Made by a program: the position numbers and the translations under genes. The notes below the pieces were generated by a model, which saw only the letters and a list, made by a program, of their open reading frames with translations, made no database searches and had not been told where the DNA came from. Shown here in pieces: positions 8,550-17,024 of a stretch of 23,471 nucleotides of DNA. The first letter of the stretch is position 1. Every line of letters starts with the position of its first letter. This DNA is from JAJFFW01 sp038531315 (lineage in GTDB: Bacteria; Pseudomonadota; Alphaproteobacteria; Caulobacterales; Parvularculaceae): positions 1-23,471 of the forward strand of contig JBCBBT010000053.1 in NCBI GenBank assembly GCA_038531315.1. Direction: 5' to 3'.

Positions 8550-10231
8550 CGATTTTCGATAGCGACAAATCCTGACAGTCGACTGATTACTGAGGGGAGC
8601 GCATTCTTATACTCTGCGTTGGCAGACGCCACACAGTTGAATTGATCGAAGTCCTCAATTTGCAACGCGCAGTCGGTTTCGCTGAGATTGAAAACGCAAA
8701 GGGCTGTCTGGTTTTCATGGCGTCGCAAAAACGCCAATAGGCTCGTGTCTTCGACGTCCAGAAATTCCAGATCACCGAGTCTGAGAGCGGCATGATTATT
8801 TCTCATGGCGATCCACGCCCGAACGGCGTTCAGCGTCGATGCGTTATCGGCATTTTGACGATCAATCGCTAACGTCGTGTGCTGAGGATCGACCGGAAGC
8901 CACGGCGTTCCATCCGAAAAACCAGCATTTTTTTCCTCGGCGCGCCACGGCAATGGTGTGCGCGCGCCATCCCGGCCCAACGTTAGCGGCCAGTTTGTAA
9001 TGGCTTCAGGGTCCTTCAGCGATTCAAACGGAACATGGGCCTGGGGCAGGCCAAGCTCTTCGCCTTGAAAAAGAAAAACATTGCCCCGCAAACATAAAAG
9101 CAGCAGCGCATAAAGGTCGGCGGCTTGGCGCCGATCTTCCTCATGCGCCCACCGGCTGACGGCGCGCGGTGCGTCGTGATTTGAAAATGCCCAGGAAGGC
9201 CAGCCTTCGCCGGGAGCGCCTTCCCAATCGCCCAATGCTTCCTTCACGAGATTTCGACTGATTTTCTCCGCGTAGAGAAAAGAGAAATTGTAAGCAGAAT
9301 CGAGCCGCTTATCGTCTGCGGTGAAGGCTTTCATTTCCGCAAGCGGAGTTGGTCCGCCGACTTCGGCAACGGTGAAAATTGCGTCGTACTCATTTGTGAC
9401 GGCGCGAATTCTCTCAAGGAATGCCGGAATATTCTCGTGAGACTGATTGAATTTGTGTTCCTGATAATCAAATGGGCGCGTCAGGATGCGCCCGTCTTGT
9501 TGCGCTGGCGGATTGTCTCGCAACATCTCGTCGTGCATGCAGAAGTTTAAGGCGTCGAGGCGAAAGCCGTCGACCCCGCGGTCGAGCCAAAAGCGCGTCA
9601 CGTCGAGAATTGCATTTTGAACCTCTTCGTTGTGAACGTTAAGGTCTGGCTGGCTCGTCAGAAAATTATGAAAGTAATATTGCTGACGTCGGCTGTCCCA
9701 GGTCCAGGCGCCGCCGCCGAAAACCGATTGCCAGTTGTTTGGCGGCGCGCCGTCCGCTTTCGGATCAGCCCAGACATACCAGTCCGCTTTACTATTCGTC
9801 TTACTTTGGCGGCTTTCGACAAACCATGGATGCTGATCTGACGTGTGCGAATAGACTTGATCAATGATGACCCGCAATCCGAGGCTATGGGCTTTTTCAA
9901 TAATCCGGTCAAAATCTTCGAGAGCGCCAAAAATTGGGTCAACGTCGCAAAAATCGGCGACGTCATATCCATAGTCCCGCATGGGCGAAGTGAAGAAAGG
10001 CGAGAGCCAGACGCCGTCCACGCCAATGCTTGCGATATGGTCGAGGCCTTCAACGACGCCGTTCAGGTCGCCAATCCCGTCGTCGTTCGTGTCAAGAAAA
10101 CTGCGCGGATAGATTTGATAGATGACCGCGCCGCGCCACCATTCGATGTTCTGCGCGTCGGTTTTTATCGCTACTCGCGTTGCGCCGGAGCGCAGGGCGT
10201 CTGAATTCGCGCCGGGGTGGGTCAGGCTCAT
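8546..10231 (-). CDS. GH13 alpha-glucosidase, cytoplasmic
   Basis: This 561-residue GH13 enzyme has WWRGAVIYQIYPRSFLDTN at its start, typical of oligo-1,6-glucosidase/alpha-glucosidase members. The catalytic triad is complete: nucleophile Asp226 in GFRLDALNF, acid/base Glu290 in FTVAEVGG, and Asp353 in SNHDAPRAV. It lacks a signal peptide, so it should act in the cytoplasm on maltose, maltotriose or isomalto-oligosaccharides delivered by the symporter, releasing glucose for glucokinase. The ATG at 10231 is preferred because it forms an ATGA overlap with the upstream amylase stop; a GTG at 10246 is also in frame. It is the second gene of the two-gene leftward operon. The QVYSHTSDQHPWF stretch matches conserved region I with the region-I histidine and aspartate partners. 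Exact linkage preference is uncertain. Confidence 0.9.
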   Translation of the reverse strand: MSLTHPGANSDALRSGATRVAIKTDAQNIEWWRGAVIYQIYPRSFLDTNDDGIGDLNGVVEGLDHIASIGVDGVWLSPFFTSPMRDYGYDVADFCDVDPIFGALEDFDRIIEKAHSLGLRVIIDQVYSHTSDQHPWFVESRQSKTNSKADWYVWADPKADGAPPNNWQSVFGGGAWTWDSRRQQYYFHNFLTSQPDLNVHNEEVQNAILDVTRFWLDRGVDGFRLDALNFCMHDEMLRDNPPAQQDGRILTRPFDYQEHKFNQSHENIPAFLERIRAVTNEYDAIFTVAEVGGPTPLAEMKAFTADDKRLDSAYNFSFLYAEKISRNLVKEALGDWEGAPGEGWPSWAFSNHDAPRAVSRWAHEEDRRQAADLYALLLLCLRGNVFLFQGEELGLPQAHVPFESLKDPEAITNWPLTLGRDGARTPLPWRAEEKNAGFSDGTPWLPVDPQHTTLAIDRQNADNASTLNAVRAWIAMRNNHAALRLGDLEFLDVEDTSLLAFLRRHENQTALCVFNLSETDCALQIEDFDQFNCVASANAEYKNALPSVISRLSGFVAIENR

Positions 10232-12165
10232 TGATTTTCGGTCCACTTATTCGACTGACATACGAGATAACCCCATGCTTTGATTCTGACGCGGACACTC
10301 GCAGCCGCGCTCTGGCGTCGATCGCACCGTCCATACAATGAGCGCCACGTCGAGGAGCGGGGGTCTGTTTCTACCTGAACGTCGCGATCATCGCCGGATG
10401 CATTGAAAACGACAAGATACTCCCCGCCTTCTGGCATGAGGCGGGAAACAGCGAAAATACCGCCATCATGGTCCGCGCGCCGAATTAATTGTACGCCGCT
10501 GCGAAGCGCGCTGTGTTTCTTATGGAGGCTGGCCATTTCAGCAATGGCTTTAAACAATGGCGCCGATTGGTTGAAATTTGAATCAGCCGTCGTCTCGTCA
10601 GACCCGATCAAATTATTATCATTATACGATGCAACGCGGCTTTCGAACATATCTTCGCGCGACGCCTGGTCGTTGCCGTCTCCATTAAAGCCCTGCTCAT
10701 CGCCATAATAAATGACCGGCGCGCCTCGGAGAAAAAACATCATGGCATGGGCGAGGGTTGTGCGCTTCAGCAATTCCCGCTCGTTTGCGTCTGGATTTTT
10801 TTGGCGCACGAACATGGCGAAGCGCCCCATATCGTGGTTTCCGATAAAAACCGGCAAGCCGAGCGCCGTTTTGGCGCCGCCGTCATATAGGCTGTCGATG
10901 CCAAAAAAGTCAGCAAGACGGATCGCCGGCGCGCCTTCTGCGACGACCTGTTGAACAACGGACTGAAAGCCGAAATCGAGGACGAACGGAAACCCGTCGA
11001 TCCGCGTAAATCGGGCGAGTTCCGCGGGGTTAGGGGAGTAGGCTTCGCCAAAAACATAGAAATTTGGAATGCCTTCTTGCTTTGCGTGATCGAGTATCGC
11101 GGGAACGAAGGCTTGCCAGAATTCAGGATTGACGTGTTTGGCGGTGTCGATGCGAAATCCGTCAATCTTGTAGTTGCTGATCCAGTCCTTGAAGATTGAA
11201 ATCATGCCGTCAACGACACGCGGATGCTCTGTCATCAGATCGTCTAGTCCGGCGAAGTCGCCATAAGTGACGCTCTCGCCGACCCATACTGAATTGCTCC
11301 GGTTGTGATAATAGATTGGATTATTCAGCCATGACGGAACTTTGATGTCTTTTTCGTCAGCCGGCACAAAAGGCGTATAAGCAAAATCCGCCTGAGTAAG
11401 ATTTTTAAAATTCGTCGTCGTTTGAAAGGGCGTTTGATCGCCGTCAAATCCATTATTGATCCGAGCGCCATTGACGCCGCCGCGTGTCGTGTAAGGGTAA
11501 TCAGCCTTCGATCTGTACGGGCAGGCCGGCGCCTTGTCGGGTCCGTCATATTCGGGATCGTGGCATTCGCGATATTGGATAACGTCAGCTGTATGATTGG
11601 TGATGATATCAAGGTAGATCTTGATATCCCGCGCATGCGCCTCAGTGATAAATTCTTTCAGGTCGGCTTCGGTCCCAAAATGCGGATCGACGGACGTAAA
11701 GTCTGTAATCCAATAGCCGTGATAACCGGCTGTCTCTTCTCCGGCTGGTCCCTGTACCGGCTTGTTCTTATAGATAGGGCCAAGCCAGATCGCGGTCGCG
11801 CCCAGGCCTTGAATATAGTCAAGACGCTTGGTCAAACCTTTAAGGTCGCCCCCATGGTAAAACCCTTTATGGGTTGGATCAAAGCCATGGTCGAGGCGTC
11901 CGCCGTCGATGCCGCCCTGATCGTTGGCGGCGTCGCCGTTTTCAAATCGATCGGGCAAGACAAAGTAGATCACATCATCTGAAGGCGGACGGTCGAGGTA
12001 TGCAGGTCGTTCAGCGGCAATTGCGCCCGCGCCGCTTATTATTCCAAAGGATAAAGCGATCACGAGGACCGGTAAGAGCTGTCCCGAAAGCCCTTTGAAA
12101 AGGCCGCCGCGCACTTTGTTTCTCGCTCTAATCTCCTCAGAACGGGTTTCGTCAGAATAGGGCAT
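10228..12165 (-). CDS. GH13 alpha-amylase/cyclomaltodextrinase-type enzyme, exported
   Basis: The protein has 645 residues from the ATG at 12165, chosen because an AGAGGA ribosome-binding site lies about 8 bp upstream. An ATG-less extension to 12222 has no such support. A long basic N-region is followed by a hydrophobic segment, LLPVLVIALSFGIISGAGA, and an Ala-rich cleavage zone (AIAAERP), indicating export to the periplasm or surface. The GH13 barrel starts with DDVIYFVLPDRFENGDAAND. The triad is Asp340 (DGFRIDTAKH), Glu374 (VFGEAYSP) and Asp445 (IGNHDMGRF). It should cleave alpha-1,4-glucans or maltodextrins to shorter oligomers. It is the first gene of an operon with the cytoplasmic alpha-glucosidase and is divergent from the TonB receptor, with a candidate operator at 12267-12281 about 100 bp upstream. 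An internal GTG near KVRGGLF would give a shorter, more typical signal peptide but has a badly spaced ribosome-binding site. Confidence 0.88.
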   Translation of the reverse strand: MPYSDETRSEEIRARNKVRGGLFKGLSGQLLPVLVIALSFGIISGAGAIAAERPAYLDRPPSDDVIYFVLPDRFENGDAANDQGGIDGGRLDHGFDPTHKGFYHGGDLKGLTKRLDYIQGLGATAIWLGPIYKNKPVQGPAGEETAGYHGYWITDFTSVDPHFGTEADLKEFITEAHARDIKIYLDIITNHTADVIQYRECHDPEYDGPDKAPACPYRSKADYPYTTRGGVNGARINNGFDGDQTPFQTTTNFKNLTQADFAYTPFVPADEKDIKVPSWLNNPIYYHNRSNSVWVGESVTYGDFAGLDDLMTEHPRVVDGMISIFKDWISNYKIDGFRIDTAKHVNPEFWQAFVPAILDHAKQEGIPNFYVFGEAYSPNPAELARFTRIDGFPFVLDFGFQSVVQQVVAEGAPAIRLADFFGIDSLYDGGAKTALGLPVFIGNHDMGRFAMFVRQKNPDANERELLKRTTLAHAMMFFLRGAPVIYYGDEQGFNGDGNDQASREDMFESRVASYNDNNLIGSDETTADSNFNQSAPLFKAIAEMASLHKKHSALRSGVQLIRRADHDGGIFAVSRLMPEGGEYLVVFNASGDDRDVQVETDPRSSTWRSLYGRCDRRQSAAASVRVRIKAWGYLVCQSNKWTENQ

Positions 12166-12266
12166 TTTTCGCTGTCCTCTTCTTTCTCCGCACGCGCCAC
12201 GCTTTTTAGTTGGGCGTTTCACGCGGCGCCTGCCGTCACTGGAACATTGCCAGTCCGAAAAGTAAA

Positions 12267-12281
12267 TTGCAAGAAATTACA
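12267..12281. promoter_or_regulatory. Candidate operator, amylase side
   Basis: TTGCAAGAAATTACA differs from the 15-bp sites at 5866 and 16959 at two positions. It keeps TGCAA-N4-TTRCA symmetry with one arm mismatch. It lies about 100 bp upstream of the exported amylase start on the other strand. Its assignment to the LacI-family regulator is inferred. Confidence 0.4.
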
Positions 12282-12432
12282 TTTTCAGATGTTGCTTGTT
12301 TGCACATATGGAGCTGTGCTCATGATATTAAAATAATCCATTTAAAACAATAATTAAGTACAATTCGTTGCTGAATAACTCTTGCGTTTCACGAGGCGGA
12401 TCAGTTTGGACGCACATTGTCCGAGTTTTTTG

Positions 12433-12458
12433 TTGCAAGATTTTGCCAATTCTTGCAA
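12433..12458. promoter_or_regulatory. Inverted repeat with TTGCAAGA arms upstream of the TonB receptor
   Basis: The arms TTGCAAGA (12433-12440) and TCTTGCAA (12451-12458) are perfect 8-bp inverted repeats around a 10-bp spacer. They place two TTGCAA hexamers 20 bp apart, about two helical turns. The left arm also forms TGCAA-N4-TTGCC, resembling the other sites. It ends 42 bp before the receptor ATG, so it would overlap the core promoter or the transcription start. Confidence 0.5.
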
Positions 12459-12500
12459 AGACGTTTTCATAAGATTGTAAAAAACCCTTGGGAGGGCTCT

Positions 12501-15350
12501 ATGAAACTTTCACTTCTGCAAAGGATGTTTTTGGGCTGTGCGTCCGGTCTGGCGTTGGCGCCGGCGACTGCCGTTATGGCGCAGGATGAGCAGGTTGCGC
12601 TCGTCCAGGACACGGCAAGGGACGCGAATGATGAAGGCGGGGACACAATCGTCGTCACCGGTTTTCGCCGAAGCATCGAAAGCGCGATTGCCGCAAAGCG
12701 CGATGCCGACTCAATCGTTGAAGCGATCAGCGCCGAAGACATCGGCCGATTGCCCGATATCTCAATCGCCGAATCGATTGCCCGGTTGCCCGGGATTACC
12801 TCTCAGCGCACCAGCGGCCAGTCGAGCGCAATTAACATTCGCGGCTTAAGCCAACAGCTGACATTCACGACGCTCAACGGTCGCGAGCAGGTGACGCCAA
12901 ACGGCAATCGGTCGGCCGAGTTCGAACAATTCCCTTCGGAGCTGATTTCCGGCGCCCGGATCTACAAATCACCGACCGCCTCACTACAAGAGGGCGGCCT
13001 TGCGGGTACTGTTGAGCTGCAGACCATTCGCCCGCTGTCGCGGGGTGAGAGGGTGATCAACCTCAACGCGCGCGGAAGCTTTAACACGCGCGCCGATGAG
13101 ATTTTCGACGCTAATGAACTCGGGTATCGGGTCAGCGCTTCCTATGTTGATCAATTCGCGAACGGCACCCTCGGCATCTCGCTTGGTTATGCGCGCCTTG
13201 TCCAACCGGACGTTTCAACCCGTTTTGTCGGATTTGACTATGACGGGTTCGCGCCGAACGACTTCAACGGCGATGGGCAAAACGATAATGTGTCCTTCGG
13301 TTTCGAAACTGAGCACCAAGGCGGCACCGATACGCGCGACGGTTTCATCGGCACCATTCAATGGGCGCCGACAGACGATTTCGAGTGGTCGGTCGACGCC
13401 TATTATTCGACGTTCGAATCTGAATCGTTCGGACGTGGTATCCGCGTTATTGGTCCGCAAGCGGCTAATTTCGGAGCGCCCAACACGCTGGTAACAAATC
13501 CGGTTGTTGCAGGCTCTGCATTGATTGGCGGCACTTTCAGCCGCAATGCGCCGGCGCCGACCGATCCGGCAAACCCTAGCCAGTTTGGTCTGACTGCGCA
13601 GGGCATCAATGACAATAACTTCGATGATAACGAGACAATTTCGATCGGGAGCAAGTGGCAGTGGACGCGCGACACATACAAGGTCAGCGCCGATTTCACC
13701 TACTCGCGCGCCCAAAGCGACTTTGCGAACGAGGTCTCAGCGATTCTGCCGCTCACGAGCCTGACCGGGGGCGTTGCTGGCGTTTCAAACAGCGAGCCAA
13801 CGACGCCGCTGCTCAATGATGACCTGACAATCACTTATCTTCTTCAAGGGACTGATCTTCCGACTGTCGACTTTTCGCAAGATTTTACCGATCGCTCGCA
13901 GCTATTCCTGAGCCGGTTTGGTGTTTTTCCGTTTGAAAATGACGACGAACTTTTCGCCGGCGCGCTCGATTCGGAATTCGATGCGAACGGTATTGGGTTC
14001 TTAAGTTCCATTGAGCTTGGAATGCGTTATTCGCGCCGCCGGGCCAGCCAATTCCGTGAGTCGGCCGATTTCGGCAATGACGCCGGCTTCTTCCAGTTTG
14101 CCGGTAATTTCTTTACGCCAATTGCATTGACGGAAGAAAATTCATCAGTGAATTGCTTCCAGGGCGAATTCGCCGACAACGGCTTCCCGTGTTATCTGGT
14201 GATCCCGGACCCCCGCGCGCTTGTTGAAAGCGCTGTCGGACCGATTGTCCCGGACCAATCTCAAGGATTCACCCAGACACAATCGTTTCTCGTGGAAGAG
14301 GATGTAATCGCCGGTTATATTCAAGGCAACATTGACTCAGCGATGTTCGGTGTGCCGGTTTCAGGTAACTTCGGTGTGCGGATTGTTCACACTGAACAGA
14401 CATCGACGGCGCAAAATCCCGGAATTCCCGGTGGGATTTCGTACACAAACTTCCTGCCGGCGTTGAACCTTGTGTTTGATCTGACAGACAATGACAAGTT
14501 GCGTTTGTCTGGTTCTCGCGCATTGTCACGCCCGCCAATCTTCCAGCTTGGTTCTGGCTTCTCGGTTGGTTTCGATACCGGAACCAATCGTCTCTCGGGA
14601 GGCGGTGCAGGCAACCCGACATTGTTGCCGTTTCTGGCCAACCAGGGCGACATTTCTTATGAGCACTACTTTGAGAATGGCGGCATCTTCTCTGTTGCGG
14701 CATTCTACAAGTCGCTCCAGTCGTTCATTGTTCAAGAAACAGATGATTTCTTTGACTTTAGCCCGTTATTGCCTTTTTTGACCGATCCACAACAGATCGA
14801 TCAATTCATAGCGTCTGGCGGCTCAACGATTGGTACATTTGGCGGCCCGGTTAACGGTGACGGTGGGTTCATCCGCGGCATCGAGGTCGCCTACAGTCAG
14901 AAGTTCGATTTCCTGCCGGCGCCGTTCAACGATTTTGGTATCGTCGCGAACTATGCGTTTACGGATAGTGAAATCGATTTTGAAGCGGCAAATAGCGGCG
15001 AGACATTGACCCTGCCGCTGCCGGGGCTGTCCGATCATGTCGCCAATGCGACCGTCTATTATGAGCGCGGCGGCTTTGCTTCGCGGGTCGGCCTGCGGTA
15101 CCGGACGGAGTTCGTCTCACCCCAGGTTGGAATCGATCAACAACTTCCGTTTACAGACGAAGAGCTTGTTGTTGATTTCCAGGCGTCATATGCGTTTGAC
15201 GAAGGTGCGCTCGACGGCGTGACGCTGCTATTCCAGGCCAACAACCTGACAGACGAGCCTGTTGTGACATTCTTCGGGAACGAAGCGCAGACCGGTACGA
15301 TCCAGTTCTTTGGTCGGCAGTTGTTCTTCGGCGCCAGCTACCAGTTCTAA
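12501..15350 (+). CDS. TonB-dependent outer-membrane receptor for alpha-glucans (MalA-like)
   Basis: This 949-residue receptor has a signal peptide that probably ends at AVMA|QDEQ (residue 27). A TonB box, DTIVVTG, lies at about residues 48-54. The plug domain has EAISAEDIGRLPDISIAESIARLPGI-type sequence and INIRGL, and a long beta-barrel ends in the C-terminal aromatic GASYQF. It uses TonB/ExbBD energy to move oligosaccharides into the periplasm. The ATG at 12501 follows a GGGAGGG ribosome-binding site (12490-12496); the in-frame upstream extension to 12417 is not supported. There is no SusD-like partner, as is normal in Proteobacteria, and no N-terminal signalling domain, so control should be by the LacI protein rather than a sigma/anti-sigma pair. 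Caulobacter MalA is the closest functional model. Substrate is inferred from the surrounding amylases. Confidence 0.92.
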   Translation: MKLSLLQRMFLGCASGLALAPATAVMAQDEQVALVQDTARDANDEGGDTIVVTGFRRSIESAIAAKRDADSIVEAISAEDIGRLPDISIAESIARLPGITSQRTSGQSSAINIRGLSQQLTFTTLNGREQVTPNGNRSAEFEQFPSELISGARIYKSPTASLQEGGLAGTVELQTIRPLSRGERVINLNARGSFNTRADEIFDANELGYRVSASYVDQFANGTLGISLGYARLVQPDVSTRFVGFDYDGFAPNDFNGDGQNDNVSFGFETEHQGGTDTRDGFIGTIQWAPTDDFEWSVDAYYSTFESESFGRGIRVIGPQAANFGAPNTLVTNPVVAGSALIGGTFSRNAPAPTDPANPSQFGLTAQGINDNNFDDNETISIGSKWQWTRDTYKVSADFTYSRAQSDFANEVSAILPLTSLTGGVAGVSNSEPTTPLLNDDLTITYLLQGTDLPTVDFSQDFTDRSQLFLSRFGVFPFENDDELFAGALDSEFDANGIGFLSSIELGMRYSRRRASQFRESADFGNDAGFFQFAGNFFTPIALTEENSSVNCFQGEFADNGFPCYLVIPDPRALVESAVGPIVPDQSQGFTQTQSFLVEEDVIAGYIQGNIDSAMFGVPVSGNFGVRIVHTEQTSTAQNPGIPGGISYTNFLPALNLVFDLTDNDKLRLSGSRALSRPPIFQLGSGFSVGFDTGTNRLSGGGAGNPTLLPFLANQGDISYEHYFENGGIFSVAAFYKSLQSFIVQETDDFFDFSPLLPFLTDPQQIDQFIASGGSTIGTFGGPVNGDGGFIRGIEVAYSQKFDFLPAPFNDFGIVANYAFTDSEIDFEAANSGETLTLPLPGLSDHVANATVYYERGGFASRVGLRYRTEFVSPQVGIDQQLPFTDEELVVDFQASYAFDEGALDGVTLLFQANNLTDEPVVTFFGNEAQTGTIQFFGRQLFFGASYQF

Positions 15351-15377
15351 GCGGGCGTCAATCAGTTCCTCCCGAGT

Positions 15378-15417
15378 GCGGGGTGCGGCATGTGTAAAGC
15401 CGCGCCCCGCTTTTTTT
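15378..15417 (+). terminator. Rho-independent terminator of the TonB receptor gene
   Basis: The arms GCGGGGTGCGGC (15378-15389) and GCCGCGCCCCGC (15399-15410) pair over 12 bp with one G-U wobble around the 9-base loop ATGTGTAAA. A run of seven T follows at 15411-15417. It begins 27 bp after the receptor stop. The opposite strand has no T-run, so it probably does not serve the convergent amylase gene. Confidence 0.92.
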
Positions 15418-15466
15418 AGAAAACTGGCGGCCGCAGAATTCATTTCGGTTCTTCGCGGCGCTCTAG

Positions 15467-16858
15467 TTAGGATGATTGTCTGACATAAACGCGGAAGTCC
15501 CACGCTCTGAGGGAAAGCGTCGCATCGACTGCAAAAGTGGTTGCCGTCTGTGAAAAGTAATCCGTGTAATCGCCATGGTGCAGCGCTTCCGGAAATGTGA
15601 CGGTCTGGTCCTCGTCGCTGAAGTTGATGACAACGAAAACGCCATCGTCCGCGCCAAAGCGGACAAAACTGAATACCTCGGAAGGCGCTGAATTTTTCAC
15701 TGCGACCATGCGAGCGCCGGCCGCACCGTTCCAAAGCGCTCGGGTACTGTGCTTCAGAGCGGCGAGCTTTTGAAAAAGCGCGGCGTTCGGATGGTCGCGC
15801 CAGGTAATCACGTCTTTTTCAAAAAAGGCGAGGCGTTTGGGGTTGCCAGCTTCCTGGCCGCTATAAATCAGAGGGACGCCTTCTCCGACGAAGGTCAGGA
15901 CGATCGCTGCTTCAAGCGCATCGCCGTAGAGCTCGCGGTCGGTTCCCTCCCAAGAATTATAGTCGTGGTTCGACGTGTAGGTCATGCGATAAGCGTCTCG
16001 GGGCCAGGCGCTTTCGTTGGCTGAGTAATAACCAAACAAGGCGCCGACATCGCCGTCGCCTTTGGCGATCGATTTCATCGCGTTGCTCAGCGACCAGGCG
16101 TATGTTGCATCGAACGCATTTGCGTGGAGATCGCGCGTTTCCCACTCGCCGAGCATGAAAACCGGCTTCACGGTTTCAAGTTCAGCCCGCACGGCATTCC
16201 AGAAATCAAGCGGCACGTAGCCGGCGACGTCGCAACGAAAGCCGTCTATGTCAGCTTCCTCAACCCAATACTTCATTGCCTTTGTCATGTATTCCCGCAC
16301 GCCCGGTTGGGAAAAGTCGAGGTCAATGATGTCCGACCAGTCCCACCATGGGGTGGGGCGAAAGTCGCCCTTCCAGTCGCGGTCGTACCAGTCGGGATGG
16401 TCTTCAACGAGCGGGTTGTCCCATGCGGTGTGGTTAGCGACCCAATCTAGGATGACGTGCATATCAAGGTCGTGCGCTGTGTCGACAAATCGCTTCAGGT
16501 CTTCAAGCGTGCCGAATTCGGGATTGACGCCGTAATAGTCTTTGACTGCGTAATAGCTGCCGAGCGAGCCTTTCCGGTTTTTCTCGCCGATCGGATGGAT
16601 GGGCATCAGCCAAATGATGTCAACGCCGAGAGCTTTCAGTCGCGGAAGATGCGTTTGCGCAGCAGCGAAGGTCCCTTCTTGTGAAAACTGTCGCACATTC
16701 ATTTCGTAAATCACCGCGTCGCGTGTCCACGGCGCATGCGTTAGTTTCACGTATGGCGCCGGTACGAATTGCCGGTTGCCGTTGGTCTGACTGACGTCCA
16801 GTGCGGCGCAGGATGAACAGCCGATTACCGCCAGAATAAATAGCAGGCGCGCGATCAT
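15467..16858 (-). CDS. GH13 alpha-amylase, predicted lipoprotein
   Basis: From the ATG at 16858 the protein has 463 residues; CGGAG lies about 8 bp upstream. The frame runs open further upstream to 17251, but that part overlaps the divergent gene and lacks support. The N-terminus MIARLLFILAVIGCSSCAA has a lipobox, VIGC, with Cys14 followed by Ser, suggesting outer-membrane anchoring. The GH13 barrel starts at TRDAVIYEMNVRQFSQEGTF. The catalytic residues are Asp210 (DGFRCDVAGY), Glu238 (MLGEWETRD) and Asp299 (TSNHDYNSW). LDWVANHTAWDN is conserved region I. It probably trims starch or maltodextrins at the membrane surface or in the periplasm, feeding the receptor or GH97. It converges on the TonB receptor and diverges from GH97, sharing the operator region around 16959. 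Which membrane face it occupies is not visible. Confidence 0.9.
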   Translation of the reverse strand: MIARLLFILAVIGCSSCAALDVSQTNGNRQFVPAPYVKLTHAPWTRDAVIYEMNVRQFSQEGTFAAAQTHLPRLKALGVDIIWLMPIHPIGEKNRKGSLGSYYAVKDYYGVNPEFGTLEDLKRFVDTAHDLDMHVILDWVANHTAWDNPLVEDHPDWYDRDWKGDFRPTPWWDWSDIIDLDFSQPGVREYMTKAMKYWVEEADIDGFRCDVAGYVPLDFWNAVRAELETVKPVFMLGEWETRDLHANAFDATYAWSLSNAMKSIAKGDGDVGALFGYYSANESAWPRDAYRMTYTSNHDYNSWEGTDRELYGDALEAAIVLTFVGEGVPLIYSGQEAGNPKRLAFFEKDVITWRDHPNAALFQKLAALKHSTRALWNGAAGARMVAVKNSAPSEVFSFVRFGADDGVFVVINFSDEDQTVTFPEALHHGDYTDYFSQTATTFAVDATLSLRAWDFRVYVRQSS

Positions 16859-17024
16859 GTTGAAATCTCCGTGGTGATCATAAATTTCAATGTTTGCATG
16901 GCGAGGCATGGAAAATCCATTGTAAAACATGTAAAAACTGCAAGTGTACGATAGTTCTTTGCAAAAAATTGCACTGCGCGCGCCGCGGCGCCGCCCGGCT
17001 GAAATTTTCTCATGGGAGTGGTCA
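16859..17024. promoter_or_regulatory. Divergent promoter region between lipoprotein amylase and GH97
   Basis: This short, mostly AT-rich interval holds an operator-like palindrome at 16959-16973. The CGGAG of the leftward gene and the GGGAG of the rightward gene (17014-17018) sit at either end. Core promoter boxes could not be fixed. The single palindrome could serve both directions. Confidence 0.5.
16959..16973. promoter_or_regulatory. Candidate LacI-type operator shared by lipoprotein amylase and GH97
   Basis: TTGCAAAAAATTGCA is identical base for base to 5866-5880 upstream of the transporter and contains TGCAA-N4-TTGCA. It lies 51 bp before the GH97 ATG and 100 bp before the lipoprotein amylase ATG. 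An exact 15-bp recurrence in two promoter regions of one pathway is unlikely to be accidental, though the A-run lowers its information content. Confidence 0.55.

Larger units (their letters stand above)
12166..12500. promoter_or_regulatory. Divergent promoter region between the amylase operon and the TonB receptor
   Basis: This AT-rich stretch, clearly lower in GC than its flanks, must hold promoters in both directions. It contains TTGCAAGAAATTACA (12267-12281) on the amylase side, an inverted repeat at 12433-12458 on the receptor side, and GCGTTTCACG twice (12214-12223 and 12384-12393). I could not place -35/-10 boxes with confidence. Confidence 0.6.

Noticed and set aside
12342..12357. Second possible CtrA box, TTAA...TTAA
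   Set aside because: The spacing is 8 bases, not 7, and the stretch is simply AT-rich.
12417..12500. Upstream start for the TonB receptor
   Set aside because: The extension crosses the inverted repeat and promoter, while ATG 12501 has GGGAGGG and a clean signal peptide.
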